DNA of 64,000 nucleotides from Bacteroidaceae bacterium (lineage in GTDB: Bacteria > Bacteroidota > Bacteroidia > Bacteroidales > Bacteroidaceae): the NCBI GenBank assembly GCA_017548075.1, contig JAFYNL010000036.1:35468-99467 (forward strand), given 5' to 3'. Below, piece by piece: positions 32,872 to 42,340 of the stretch (position 1 is its first letter; each line of letters starts with the position of its first letter). The translations under genes and the position numbers were made by a program. The notes below the pieces were generated by a model. The model was not told the origin of the DNA. It was given only the letters and a program-made list of their open reading frames with translations, and did not search any database.

Positions 32872-35800
32872 TTATTTGTAAATAGTCTTGCCTTTGGTGA
32901 CGTAGATGTTTCCCTTTGTGGGGAGCTTAGCCGGCTTGCCATCGAGGTCGTACCAGGTTTCTTTAAGGTTCTTAGAGTCTTTAAAGTCGTTAAGGCCTGT
33001 GGGGTCAATATAGGTAAGGATGGCGGAGAAGGCTGGTGCTTCGTCTGTCTTTTGGAAGGTGCCAACGATGGAATAATAAGGGTGTTGTCCATCAAACCTG
33101 TAGTATGCATCTTGAGTATATTCTTCCCTTGGAGAATCCTTTGTTACGCTCACATTCTCTAAAATGATGGGCGAGGGCAGAGCGTCTGTAGGACGAATAC
33201 GGAAAGGCCAACCGGCCTCTATTACATTAATCGGTAAGTATCGTGGCTGAGGATCGTATAACGTTCTTTGTCCTTCCTCGTTTCCTCCATAAATCCCAAG
33301 GGGTTCTAAGAATTCAACCTCTGTTCCCTTGCCGAAGATGGTCTCTATGTCGTTGGCATTCAGGGAGAAAGGGAAGCAGACGAACTGCCATTCGTTGTTG
33401 GTGAACTGCTTGTTCAGCACTACCTTATTATTATACGCGCGAGGGACAATCTCGTTCTCGGCTGAGTTTTCGTCATAAGTGACGGGCAGGTCGGAAACTT
33501 TCCAGGCACGAACCAAATCGACATAGAACTTGCCGTGATTGGCTCCTGCAGTATTGTTGCTTTCCAAGCCGTAGCCGCTCTTGACGCCTATCTCTAGGTC
33601 CTCGTTTTCGCCAACTTCAACATCAAGACTCATATCGTTGACTCTACCAGTGGTGGTGTTGGCAGAGAGACCTGCGAAGGTTGCCGTTTCGCCTTCTGTC
33701 AGAAGGTTTGCAGGGTATTTGTTCTCCACGCCATAGTATTGAACGCTCGTCTTGTCGCCAGCCTGACCATAAAGGCGAGTGATGCCCAACTTCGAAGCAT
33801 ATTGCCACATTCGAGCACTCACTTGATAGATGCCTGGCTCGAGTTCTTCGGAAGGGATTGTCTGATAGAGGCGAAAGTCGTTGGGAATGACGCTGTTCGA
33901 ACTTGCCACATAGCCTGCCCACTTCCATTCGAGGTTTGTGCCGTCAGAGACTCCGCCGTAGTTGTCCGTCCAGGCGTTGCTTTTCCAGCCATAGATGGGG
34001 CCATTGTTGGCCTCGTTGATGGTGGTCTTGAGGTTCCAGTCGTAGCTGATGCCTTGCGGATTCTTCTCGAAGTCGTAATTGGTCAGGACTTTATCGCAGA
34101 AGTCATCTTGGGCAACTGGCTTTCTTGCAAGCTTCTCCACATGGAAGTCATCGACCATGAAGTAACCTGCGCCAGCTTTATCGCTCCCCTGATTGGCACT
34201 ATTGGTGCGGATGCCAAGCAAGAGGTCGTCGCCATCCTGAAGGGTGATATAGACCACCATCCTTTGCATGTTTTGTGCTGTGGAGGAATTGAAACCGCCA
34301 GCATGACGGGCAAAGGTCGTCCTGTAATCAGTATAAGTAATGTTGTCGTAGCCGCTGGCTCCGTTGCGATAGTAAGGCTCCGTCGTCCAGTACTGAACAT
34401 TGCAGTTGTTGCCTCGCTGATTGTCGGCAAAAAGGCAAGCTGTTCCGTAGAAATCCTTCTCAATCCACATTCGGCAAGTGACCTTGTAGATGCCTGCACC
34501 CAACTTCTCTGCGGGAATCTGCTGATAGAGTTTGAGCGGTGTGTTGATGGTCTTGCCAGAAGCGGGTTTGCAGACGTAAGCTTGCTCGCCGTCTTTGTTC
34601 TTTGCGGTCTTGTTCATGCTGCGTTGCAAAGTCATTCCTTCAGGCGACTCCATCCAACCTGTTGGCGGCTGAGTGTTCTTTGTGAAGCTCTCCTCGAAAG
34701 AGGGATTGGCAAGGACGCGGCTTGTGATATCGACTGAGACGGAGTTCATCACCTCTGGCAACTCTTCGTAGCGCTCGAGGCTGAAGCCGTTCTCCAATTG
34801 TTCAATGCAACGGGAAGCGTCAACCTTCTGCACACAGCAGTCGTGCTCGTCGATGGCTTGAATGGCAGCCAAAGCCGTTGTCTCGCCCAAGACCATATAG
34901 ACGGGCTCCATACGAATGCTGCCGTAAGCGATGTGAGATGCTGAGAGACAGACGGGCACAATGACGTTCTTTGCCTCGCTCTCCTTGGGCGTTACGGCGC
35001 GATAGGAGATATTGTACGGCCCTTTCGTCAAGTGCCGCTGAACATCGCCTTCGTTCTTCACCATTCCGTTCACGACATATCTGCCGCAGTTGTGCGAGTC
35101 CATCGTATAGGCTCCCCAAGCAATCGGGTCGTCGGCTTCCTTGTTCTTGAGGCAATAGTCCTCAGTCATCACCATTCGGCCAATCATTCTTCGTGCCTCG
35201 CGGATGTAAAGTTGTGGAGTGAAGTTCTCGTTGTCCTCGTATTCATCGAGCGGATAGCCCCAAAGGTTGTACTCATCGCGAATGTTCTGAGGCACTCTGG
35301 GGTCAGTCCAGAGGATATAAAGGAGGCCTTTTGTGTAGTCCTCGTGGAGTTTGGCGATGGAGTCGCGTTGCTCGTAAGTTGCCTCTGGATAGTCCCAACT
35401 GTAGCCAATCATATCGGTTGAGAAAGCGCCATTATTGTTGTTGTCCGTCTTGTAGGCGTTCCATGAATTTGGCCCTGATGAGTCCTTCATATACGACCAC
35501 TTGATGCAGTCGCCATAGCCGCTCCAGCCTTTCTTCTCCATCCAGCGGAAGAGGAGTTCGTACTTCGATGGGTCGTAGTTGTCGGGCACCTTTGCAGTAA
35601 TAGAGCGGAAAGGTTTCGTCTTGGTCAAGGTCAGACGATAGTTATAGGCCTGAATGTGATTGTCGCCAGTTCCGTTGGCAGGCATGGGGTCGCTCATAAT
35701 GCCCCAAAGCAAGCCACTCGAAGGATCACCAGGAACGACGTAAGGATCAACGCCATCGAGGAACTGATGCTTGTTGAGGCATTGCGCTCCGTTCTCAGGC

Positions 35801-36429
35801 TCGTTGTATTTATTCTTGCCTTCGCGACCAACGGTATAAGTGATGCCAGCCCTCGCCATCAAATCGCCTTCGTAGCTGCAATCCATGAAGATGCGGGCAT
35901 GAACCGTCCTTTGAGGGGTTTCCTTTGGATTTGTGGCGTCTTCCAAGGTGATGCTCTTCACCTCGTTTCCTTCCTTCTCCGCACTCACGATTCGCCACTG
36001 ATACCAAATGTCTGTGCTGTCCTTCAAGCCGACTTCCGAGAGGAAACCCTTGAACGTAGCAAGCGCAACTTTGGGCTCGAAGTAGAAGGTTGGAGAAGCC
36101 ATTCCATAATGCTGACCTATGCGACGATAGAACTCGCGAGCAAAGCCTTTGATGATGCGCCTGTGGCTCGTGCTATCACCAATATCCGTCCAACCCAAGC
36201 CGCCAGCCGTCAAGCCGCCAATGCGTTTTGTAGGAGAGATAAGGAGAACGCTCTTACCCTTCACCTTGGCCGTATAAGCCGCCATAATGCCCGCAGGCGT
36301 ACTGCCATAAACGCAGATGTCGTAAAGCGTTTCTTCTGATGTGGTTGTTTCCTCAGGCTTTGCCTGAATGCTTGATGACAGCAGCAAAGCAACTGCCGAA
36401 AGCAAAAATGCTAGAGAATGTCGTGCCAT
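32872..36429 (-). CDS. Large secreted FAD-dependent oxidoreductase with C-terminal modules
   Basis: A 1185-residue exported protein; the start at MARHSLAFLLSAVALLLSSS gives a signal peptide, while the longer frame is a read-through of the rmuC region. Residues 35-560 or so form an FAD-dependent oxidoreductase of the FAD_oxidored type (CVYGSTPAGIMAAYTAKVKG Rossmann motif, RIGGLTAGGLGWTDIGD, MDCSYEGDLMARAGI). Two similar beta-sandwich modules follow, each with YQTIP or YQQIP, then a final domain with a Prevotella-type tail (YDLDGKPAKLPTKGNIYVTK). Relatives are annotated in carbohydrate-degradation settings, but the substrate is unknown. Confidence 0.8.
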   Translation of the reverse strand: MARHSLAFLLSAVALLLSSSIQAKPEETTTSEETLYDICVYGSTPAGIMAAYTAKVKGKSVLLISPTKRIGGLTAGGLGWTDIGDSTSHRRIIKGFAREFYRRIGQHYGMASPTFYFEPKVALATFKGFLSEVGLKDSTDIWYQWRIVSAEKEGNEVKSITLEDATNPKETPQRTVHARIFMDCSYEGDLMARAGITYTVGREGKNKYNEPENGAQCLNKHQFLDGVDPYVVPGDPSSGLLWGIMSDPMPANGTGDNHIQAYNYRLTLTKTKPFRSITAKVPDNYDPSKYELLFRWMEKKGWSGYGDCIKWSYMKDSSGPNSWNAYKTDNNNNGAFSTDMIGYSWDYPEATYEQRDSIAKLHEDYTKGLLYILWTDPRVPQNIRDEYNLWGYPLDEYEDNENFTPQLYIREARRMIGRMVMTEDYCLKNKEADDPIAWGAYTMDSHNCGRYVVNGMVKNEGDVQRHLTKGPYNISYRAVTPKESEAKNVIVPVCLSASHIAYGSIRMEPVYMVLGETTALAAIQAIDEHDCCVQKVDASRCIEQLENGFSLERYEELPEVMNSVSVDITSRVLANPSFEESFTKNTQPPTGWMESPEGMTLQRSMNKTAKNKDGEQAYVCKPASGKTINTPLKLYQQIPAEKLGAGIYKVTCRMWIEKDFYGTACLFADNQRGNNCNVQYWTTEPYYRNGASGYDNITYTDYRTTFARHAGGFNSSTAQNMQRMVVYITLQDGDDLLLGIRTNSANQGSDKAGAGYFMVDDFHVEKLARKPVAQDDFCDKVLTNYDFEKNPQGISYDWNLKTTINEANNGPIYGWKSNAWTDNYGGVSDGTNLEWKWAGYVASSNSVIPNDFRLYQTIPSEELEPGIYQVSARMWQYASKLGITRLYGQAGDKTSVQYYGVENKYPANLLTEGETATFAGLSANTTTGRVNDMSLDVEVGENEDLEIGVKSGYGLESNNTAGANHGKFYVDLVRAWKVSDLPVTYDENSAENEIVPRAYNNKVVLNKQFTNNEWQFVCFPFSLNANDIETIFGKGTEVEFLEPLGIYGGNEEGQRTLYDPQPRYLPINVIEAGWPFRIRPTDALPSPIILENVSVTKDSPREEYTQDAYYRFDGQHPYYSIVGTFQKTDEAPAFSAILTYIDPTGLNDFKDSKNLKETWYDLDGKPAKLPTKGNIYVTKGKTIYK

Positions 36430-36448
36430 AATTTTAATCCTGAAATGA

Positions 36449-37747
36449 TTATTCTGTTTCTTCTGTGCTCTCCAAAAGCGTTGGTGAGTTGAGCGATTTC
36501 TTCTTCTTGTTTTCCTGAGCGCCGTACTTGAGGAGGTTGCGTGCAGCGGTAGTGATGCTGGGCCCTGAAGGAGCAGTAACGACGGTGAGGTCATCGAAAG
36601 AGCGACGAGTTTTGTCGAGCAATTCGCCGACTCTGCCGAAGCGTTCTGCAAAGAGTTGTACGCGCTCAACCAGAGTGTTTGCACATTGCATCATCTTTTC
36701 CTGATTCTCCACTTGCCGAGTTTGTTTCCAAGTGAGTTCGAGCACACGCAAAGTCATATAGAGCGACTGGCTGCCAGAGATGACGACACCTTGGTCGTAA
36801 GCATCCTTCCAAAGGGTTGTGTCGCTTTGCAGAGCCAGTTGCAGAGCGCTTTCCTGAAAGACATACATCAAGACGAAATCGAGCCTGCCCTTATCACTCT
36901 TTGCATAGCGGAAGTACTGCTTCTGTGCCAACTCGCGGACGTGCTGCCTCATACTGGCAAGGTGGCGACGAAGAGCTTCACTCCGAGCATCTTCATCCTC
37001 CGCATTCATGTAATCAACGAAAGCTGTGAAGGACATCTTGCTGTCGATGATAACGTCTCTACCATCAGGGAAATGCAGGACGGCATCTGGAATCATCCGA
37101 CGTCCTTCCTCGCTGGTGATGGGACGCCCTTGAGCATCTCGCATCGTTTCCTGAGTGTCGTATTGCAAGCCGCGCTCCAGTTCCATTTGCTCAAGGATTT
37201 GAGTCAACTTGAGTTCGCCGAAGTTTCCCTGTACTTTGTTCTGTCCAGTCAGCGCCTGAGCAATGCGTTCCGTCTGCTCGCCCATAGCCCGTTCGCGCTC
37301 CATATTTATCTGAATGGCAGCCTTCAACTGACGCAAGGAATCGTCGTGGTCTCTCTGCATCTTTTCCGTTTGTGTCCGCATTTGCTGAAGGTCTTGCTGA
37401 AGCGGATTGAGAATCTTGGCGAGTTGCTCGCTATTGACGGCTGAAAGCTCTACTGCACGCTCTTTGAGGACGCGCTCCGAAGTGGTGCTCATCTGCTCTC
37501 GAAGCAAAGCCATTTGTTGCGCCATTTGTTGCTGCTGAGCTTCCTGCTGCGTTCGTATCTGTTGCTGCTGCGACTCTTGCAGAGCCTTCATTTGCTGGCG
37601 GAAAGTCTCTTGCTGATCGTGCATCTGTTGCTCAGTAGAAGCGTTTCGCTCCTTAGCAGCCAGCACCCTAGAGTGCATGGCAAAATAAACTCCCACAGCC
37701 CCTATTGCAATGCCGATGAGAAGGAATAAAAGATAATAAAGTTCCAT
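36449..37747 (-). CDS. rmuC: DNA recombination protein RmuC
   Basis: About 432 residues. An N-terminal membrane anchor (YYLLFLLIGIAIGAVGVYFAM) leads into a long Gln-rich coiled coil (about 25-150), then the conserved RmuC nuclease-like domain: QGNFGELKLTQILEQMEL, VIIDSKMSFTAFVDYM, PDAVLHFPDG and SQSLYMTLRVLELTW. The family limits DNA inversion rearrangements in E. coli and is linked to phage defence. The start at 37747 is preferred over 37759. It sits between ispG and the FAD oxidoreductase on the same strand. Confidence 0.9.
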   Translation of the reverse strand: MELYYLLFLLIGIAIGAVGVYFAMHSRVLAAKERNASTEQQMHDQQETFRQQMKALQESQQQQIRTQQEAQQQQMAQQMALLREQMSTTSERVLKERAVELSAVNSEQLAKILNPLQQDLQQMRTQTEKMQRDHDDSLRQLKAAIQINMERERAMGEQTERIAQALTGQNKVQGNFGELKLTQILEQMELERGLQYDTQETMRDAQGRPITSEEGRRMIPDAVLHFPDGRDVIIDSKMSFTAFVDYMNAEDEDARSEALRRHLASMRQHVRELAQKQYFRYAKSDKGRLDFVLMYVFQESALQLALQSDTTLWKDAYDQGVVISGSQSLYMTLRVLELTWKQTRQVENQEKMMQCANTLVERVQLFAERFGRVGELLDKTRRSFDDLTVVTAPSGPSITTAARNLLKYGAQENKKKKSLNSPTLLESTEETE

Positions 37748-37748
37748 A

Positions 37749-37782
37749 AAACTATGCACTATGAATTATGAACTATGAACTC
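37749..37782. repeat. Short tandem ATGAACT-type microrepeat
   Basis: Imperfect heptamer repeats (CTATGAATTATGAACTATGAACT) fill the gap between ispG and rmuC and reach into the 3' end of ispG. Confidence 0.5.
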
Positions 37783-38951
37783 TTTTGCAGGTCGTTGTCG
37801 ATGAAGGCGATGAGGCGTTCTACGGCTTCTTCCTCTGGAATGTTCTTCTCGATGCACTCTTTGTTCTTGTAGAGCGAGACTTTGCCTCGAGCTGCACCCA
37901 CGTAACCATAGTCGGCATCGGCCATTTCGCCTGGGCCGTTCACAATGCAACCCATGATGCCAATCTTGAGGGTACGATAGCGAGCATCTGTCTTGGCTTT
38001 CTCCTCGACGGCGGCTTTGATGCGACGAATGGTGTCCTGCAAGTCGTAGAGCGTACGTCCGCAACCTGGACAGGAAATGTATTCCGTCTTGTGCATCTGT
38101 ACTCGAGCCGCCTGCAAAATGCTTTGTGCCACAGGAATCTCGCATTCAGGTTCTTCGCTGAGGCTGACACGAATGGTATCGCCAATGCCGTCGATGAGCA
38201 GAGCCCCAATTCCAACGGCACTCTTCAGCCTGCCGTCTTCGCCTTCGCCAGCTTCTGTAACGCCCAAGTGCAGAGGATAATCCATCCCCTCTTTCTCCAT
38301 CTGTTGACAGAGAAGTCGAACGCTCTGAACCATGATGACTGTGTTCGAAGCCTTGATGCTCACAACCACATCGCGGAACTTCTCGCGCTCGGCTATGCGA
38401 AGGAACTCCATACAGCTCTCCACAATGCCTTCGGGCGTATCGCCATAGCGACTCATGATGCGGTCTGAAAGGCTGCCATGATTCACACCAATGCGGATGG
38501 CAGTCCCATGCTCGCGACAGATATTGAGGAAGCGGCAGAAGCGTTCATCCAGTCGGGCAAGCTCCTGCTGGTACTCCTCGTCCGTATATTCCAAAGTCTT
38601 GAACTGGCGGGCCGGATCGACATAATTGCCTGGATTGATGCGCACTTTCTCCACAATCGTCGCAGCCACATCGGCCACATTGGGATTGAAGTGAACGTCG
38701 GCACAAAGAGGAATGTCGCCATAGCCTCGAGCCGCAAGCCCAGCCTTGATGTTTCGCAGATTCTCGGCTTCGCGAGTGCCTTGAGTGGTGAGTCGAACCA
38801 ACTGCCCACCTGCCTCGATGATGCGAATGGCTTGCTCTATGCAGCCCTCAGTATCGAGGGTGGAGCAAGTGGTCATGCTCTGCACAGCCACCCTGTTTTC
38901 GCCACCAATGCGCAGCTTGCCAATCTTAACTTCGTGCGTCTTTCGTCTCAT
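37773..38951 (-). CDS. ispG: (E)-4-hydroxy-3-methylbut-2-enyl-diphosphate synthase, short form
   Basis: A 392-residue MEP-pathway enzyme. The TIM-barrel words ADVHFNPNVADVAA, RINPGNYVDP, RIGVNHGSLSDRIMSRYGDT and KASNTVIMV are those of Bacteroidota IspG. The 4Fe-4S ligands are in CPGCGRT and MGCIVNGPGEMADADYGYVG. From memory, most Bacteroidota IspG proteins exceed 600 residues because of an insertion between barrel and Fe-S domains; here IPVAQSILQAARVQ joins directly to EYISCPGC. It starts 1 nt after purE, in the rpoN-to-GH20 gene string. Confidence 0.94.
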   Translation of the reverse strand: MRRKTHEVKIGKLRIGGENRVAVQSMTTCSTLDTEGCIEQAIRIIEAGGQLVRLTTQGTREAENLRNIKAGLAARGYGDIPLCADVHFNPNVADVAATIVEKVRINPGNYVDPARQFKTLEYTDEEYQQELARLDERFCRFLNICREHGTAIRIGVNHGSLSDRIMSRYGDTPEGIVESCMEFLRIAEREKFRDVVVSIKASNTVIMVQSVRLLCQQMEKEGMDYPLHLGVTEAGEGEDGRLKSAVGIGALLIDGIGDTIRVSLSEEPECEIPVAQSILQAARVQMHKTEYISCPGCGRTLYDLQDTIRRIKAAVEEKAKTDARYRTLKIGIMGCIVNGPGEMADADYGYVGAARGKVSLYKNKECIEKNIPEEEAVERLIAFIDNDLQKSS

Positions 38952-38952
38952 T

Positions 38953-39459
38953 TCAGTTTGTCTTGAAGTTGTATTTCACCTCCTTCAGTTCCGCATTTGC
39001 CTTGACAATCTTGTCCTTGAGGCCCTGCTTGTAGTCGCGGAGCTTCTTGGCGAGTTCTTCGTCGCTCAAGGCAAGCATTTCTGCTGCGAGGATAGCGGCA
39101 TTCTGAGCACCATTCACGCCAACGGTTGCAACGGGGATTCCAGGAGGCATCTGGATGATGCTGAGCATGGCATCGAGTCCGTCGAGCATTCCCTTGATGG
39201 GGACTCCAATGACGGGCAGAGTAGTGCTTGCAGCCACAACGCCAGGCAGAGCCGCAGCCATTCCTGCTCCTGCAATGATGACCTTCAGTCCTCGCTCTTC
39301 AGCAGAACGGGCAAAGGCTTCAACTTCCTGAGGCGTACGATGTGCGGAGAAGGCGTTCATCTCGAAATAAATGCCCATTTCATCGAGAAATTTGGCTGCT
39401 TTCTCCATAACGGGCAGGTCGCTTGTGCTGCCCATGATAATGCTTACGATAGGTTTCAT
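38953..39459 (-). CDS. purE: 5-(carboxyamino)imidazole ribonucleotide mutase
   Basis: A 168-residue purine biosynthesis enzyme (class I PurE). The active site is seen in IIMGSTSDLPVMEKA, SAHRTPQEV and AGMAAALPGVVAA; GVPIKGMLDGLDAMLSI is also typical. The length is normal. It is adjacent to ispG (1 nt) and 62 bp downstream of the PAP2 membrane gene. Confidence 0.95.
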   Translation of the reverse strand: MKPIVSIIMGSTSDLPVMEKAAKFLDEMGIYFEMNAFSAHRTPQEVEAFARSAEERGLKVIIAGAGMAAALPGVVAASTTLPVIGVPIKGMLDGLDAMLSIIQMPPGIPVATVGVNGAQNAAILAAEMLALSDEELAKKLRDYKQGLKDKIVKANAELKEVKYNFKTN

Positions 39460-39521
39460 AATTTATTTATCATTTAATCATTTTCTATTCAGGTACTCCC
39501 CCGGGGGAGCGGAAAGGGGGC

Positions 39522-40133
39522 CTACATTAGTATTGTTCCAACTATGCCGCAGATGATGCCGATGAGGGTGCCGCCAAGCACTTGCCCAAGGGTGTGCTGA
39601 CGAAGTATCATTCGGCTGGTCATCACGCAACCTGCCACGAAAATTGCCAGCGAGAGCCACCAAATGGGATTGAAGCCGAAGATGGCCGAATAGGCGATTA
39701 TAGCGCCGATTACACCACCTGCTCCTGCCGAGTGCGTACTGACTTTCCACCAGATGTTCACCACGATGCAGGTGCATTGAATGAGCAGCGAAATGCCGAC
39801 GATTGCCATCAGGAAATGTGGCATGTGAGTGACGGCGAAGATGTGCATCAGACAGAGGTAGCAACAGATGTTTATGATGTAGGGAACGGCGCGTTTGTGG
39901 CGTTTGCGAAGCTCGAAAGCGCTCCAGCCATGAAGTCTGCGATAGATGTAGATGCCGAGTGCCGGCAGGCAGAAAGTGAAGACATAGACGAGTGCAAGAA
40001 TCCAGAGTTTGAAGCTCCATGGAAAGAGATTCAAGTAGGTGAAACTCAGCAAGATGACCGTTCCCACTGTGGGATAGTACGACGGACGGAAGATGGCCGA
40101 GAAGATGCGTGCTATGATAAGGACACTTTTCAT
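39522..40133 (-). CDS. PAP2-like integral membrane phosphatase
   Basis: A 203-residue protein with five or six membrane segments. The C-terminal half keeps the PAP2 words STHSAGAGGVIGA and SRMILRQHTLGQVLGG with the catalytic His, while the first motif (KxxxxxxRP) is not obvious, so activity is uncertain. It may act on lipid phosphates such as undecaprenyl pyrophosphate. It is 9 nt after rpoN, so it is likely co-transcribed. Confidence 0.75.
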   Translation of the reverse strand: MKSVLIIARIFSAIFRPSYYPTVGTVILLSFTYLNLFPWSFKLWILALVYVFTFCLPALGIYIYRRLHGWSAFELRKRHKRAVPYIINICCYLCLMHIFAVTHMPHFLMAIVGISLLIQCTCIVVNIWWKVSTHSAGAGGVIGAIIAYSAIFGFNPIWWLSLAIFVAGCVMTSRMILRQHTLGQVLGGTLIGIICGIVGTILM

Positions 40134-40142
40134 TTGCGGGGT

Positions 40143-41573
40143 CTATTTTCTCATTCTTGCTATGGGTATTCCCATCAGTTCCCTGTATTTTGCTACTGTT
40201 CTGCGAGCTATGCTGAAGCCGTCGGCATGGAGCATTTGTGTGAGGCGTTCGTCGCTCAGCGGTTGCCGCTTGTCTTCCTGCTCAATGTAGCGTCGCAGAG
40301 CCGCCATCACCTGTCTGGCAGTCACATCGTCGCCCTCGTCGTTCTGCGTGGCTTTGTGGGTGAAGAACCACTTCAGCGGGAATGTTCCGTAGGAAGTTTC
40401 TACGTACTTGCTGTTCGCAGCTCGGCTGATGGTACTGATGTCGTAGCCCGTCGCCTCTGCCACATCGTCCAGTTTCATAGGCCGCAGCAATGTCTCGTCG
40501 CCTTCCTGGAAGAACGGCTTCTGCAGTCTGACAATGGCCTGCATGGTGCGCATCATCGTCTCAGAGCGTTGCTGCAGGGCGTTGATGAACATCTGTCCGC
40601 GCTCCACATACTGACGGACGAAGGCGTCCTGCTGCCCTTCCACATCGGGACTGATGATGAGCGAAGGCTGGTTGCCGCGACTCAAAGTGACGGTAATCGT
40701 GCCGTTCTCGTCCGTATCCACATAGAAGTCGGGCTGGATGCTTTGGGCGCGATCAGCACTCTTGGCGCCAAGCGTTCCTCCAGGCCTCGGATTGAGCTTC
40801 AGAATCTCGCGTTGCAGCTGCTCGGCTTGAGCATGACTGATGTGCAGTCGCCCTTCAATTCTCGACCAGCGCTTGTGGATGAAGTCGTCGAAACACTTGT
40901 CCAGCAGCTTTTCGAGCAACTCTTTGTGCGGATTGTCCTCGTCCCTTCTCACCTGAATGAGCAGGCATTCCTGCAGCGAACGGGCTCCAATGCCAGGCGG
41001 GTCGAACTGCTGAAGGACCTGCAGCACCTTTTCCAGCTCCTCCGCGTTCGTATCGAGGTTCTGATAAATCTCAGCCTCGTCGGCAAGGATGGTGAGCGAT
41101 TTCTTCAAGAGGCCGTCCTCGTCGAGCGACCCGATGAGGTATTCCATCAGCTCCTTCTCGTGGTCCGAGAGGTCGAAATCCGCCATCTGCTCGCGCAACT
41201 GGTCGGTCAGCGAAAGCGTATCGTCGTAGGCCATGAACTCAGCCGCATTGTTGCTGTGGCTCGCCCCCGTCAGGAAGTCAGGAATGTCCTCCTCGCTCCT
41301 GTAGTCGTAGGAAGCGTCCCCAGCCGTCGCATCGTTGTAGGAATCATCCGCCTCTCCGTTGTCCGTGGTCAATTCTCCGTTGTCTGTAGTCTGTTGTCCG
41401 TTGTCCTTTTTTTCCAGCCACGGGTTCTCCAGGCACTCCAGCTCCACGCGATGCTGCAGGCTTTCCACAGGCATTTCCATCAGCCTGACGAGCATGACCT
41501 GCTGAGGCAACAACTGTTGCGTTTGCACCTGTTGCTGCGTCTGTTCCTGCGTCTGTACGTTTCTCTGAATCAT
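40143..41573 (-). CDS. rpoN: RNA polymerase sigma-54 factor
   Basis: About 476 residues. The Gln-rich N-terminal activator-binding region (MIQRNVQTQEQTQQQ, then QQLLPQQVMLVRLMEMP), the core-binding middle and the C-terminal HTH with the RpoN-box-like ARRTVAKYRELMGIP are present. Residues 57-74 hold a repeat-derived insert (DNGQQTTDNGELTTDNGE). The start is set by the promoter at 41585-41615; the longer frame overlaps it. It leads rpoN-PAP2-purE-ispG-rmuC. No sigma-54 activator (AAA+) gene is in the window. Confidence 0.93.
   Translation of the reverse strand: MIQRNVQTQEQTQQQVQTQQLLPQQVMLVRLMEMPVESLQHRVELECLENPWLEKKDNGQQTTDNGELTTDNGEADDSYNDATAGDASYDYRSEEDIPDFLTGASHSNNAAEFMAYDDTLSLTDQLREQMADFDLSDHEKELMEYLIGSLDEDGLLKKSLTILADEAEIYQNLDTNAEELEKVLQVLQQFDPPGIGARSLQECLLIQVRRDEDNPHKELLEKLLDKCFDDFIHKRWSRIEGRLHISHAQAEQLQREILKLNPRPGGTLGAKSADRAQSIQPDFYVDTDENGTITVTLSRGNQPSLIISPDVEGQQDAFVRQYVERGQMFINALQQRSETMMRTMQAIVRLQKPFFQEGDETLLRPMKLDDVAEATGYDISTISRAANSKYVETSYGTFPLKWFFTHKATQNDEGDDVTARQVMAALRRYIEQEDKRQPLSDERLTQMLHADGFSIARRTVAKYRELMGIPIARMRK
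41352..41405. repeat. TTGTCCGT-type microrepeat inside rpoN
   Basis: Repeated CCGTTGTCCGT/TCTGT words encode the TTDNGE tandem in RpoN; a related piece lies at 1959-1978. Confidence 0.6.
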
Positions 41574-41584
41574 CGTTTCGCGTA

Positions 41585-41615
41585 CAAATTTACGAAGAAC
41601 TCCGCAAACCACAAA
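41585..41615 (-). promoter_or_regulatory. rpoN promoter
   Basis: Minus strand: TTTG, 19 bp, TAAATTTG, giving a leader of only a few bases before the ATG at 41573. Confidence 0.65.
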
Positions 41616-41778
41616 AGAAAAACTCATTTTTCTTTTAATTTCCCGCCAGAAGATAAAGATGGGAAGCCTTGGAGATTTAACTCGCAAATTGCCTGACAGA
41701 AATAAATAGTTAAAGAAAATGTAAGGATTTTGGATGTGAATATTTGAATATTTTCAATGACTGTTTCGTTGGTCATTT

Positions 41779-41844
41779 TACGTGTTACGATGGCAAACGT
41801 AACATGTTATGTTGACCATTTTAACATGTTAAGTCTGCCGTTTT
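41779..41844. repeat. 22-bp tandem repeat locus E
   Basis: Units at 41779-41800, 41801-41822 and 41823-41844; the last two carry the palindrome AACATGTT instead of AACACGTT. Confidence 0.65.
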
Positions 41845-42340
41845 CACTGCATGTCTTCACCGACGAAGCACAGACAATGAACCGCTTGCCTAACATTCTA
41901 TTAGAAATGTAAAGACTTTTTACGACAAATAATATAGGACTATTTCCCTGGCATAAGGGGGGGGGGGAAGGTTGCAGGTTACACAATTATGTAACCGAAA
42001 ACACATACCCTATCTCACACATTTTATATCTATTATTATTTATAATAATAGAATTACTTCTCTATAGTATGGTCACACTTTTTGGTTACAGATACCTGTA
42101 TACCTTGTTGCTCGAAAATGCCATTTTTGGTCACTTTTGTTTTCTTCGTTCTCAACCTTCAACGAGGACACCCTCAGAAATGCCCCTAAAATGCCCCAGA
42201 ATCGATTTTCTCCCCTTGGGTGGATACATTACTCCCGACCCGAGAAACGCGCTCAGAGGTGCCTTAAAATGCGAAATAGAATTTCTATTAAGTCCAAAGG
42301 ACTTAAAATCTCTTTTTCTCGCAATTCTTGGGAGTAATGA
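41845..42340. other. Non-coding stretch with hairpins and a G9 run
   Basis: No convincing gene. A run of nine G lies at 41959-41967, a GGTTACA/TGTAACC hairpin at 41977-41996 and an AT hairpin at 42030-42051. The one plus-strand open frame over 42069-42428 looks spurious. Confidence 0.5.

Noticed and set aside
36430-36684. Longer N terminus for the FAD oxidoreductase
   Set aside because: It overlaps rmuC in another frame and would bury the signal peptide.
41574-41687. Longer N terminus for RpoN
   Set aside because: The extension covers the promoter boxes and has no sigma-54 similarity.
41959-41967. Run of nine G as a phase-variation switch
   Set aside because: It is not in a gene or between promoter boxes; may also be a sequencing artefact.
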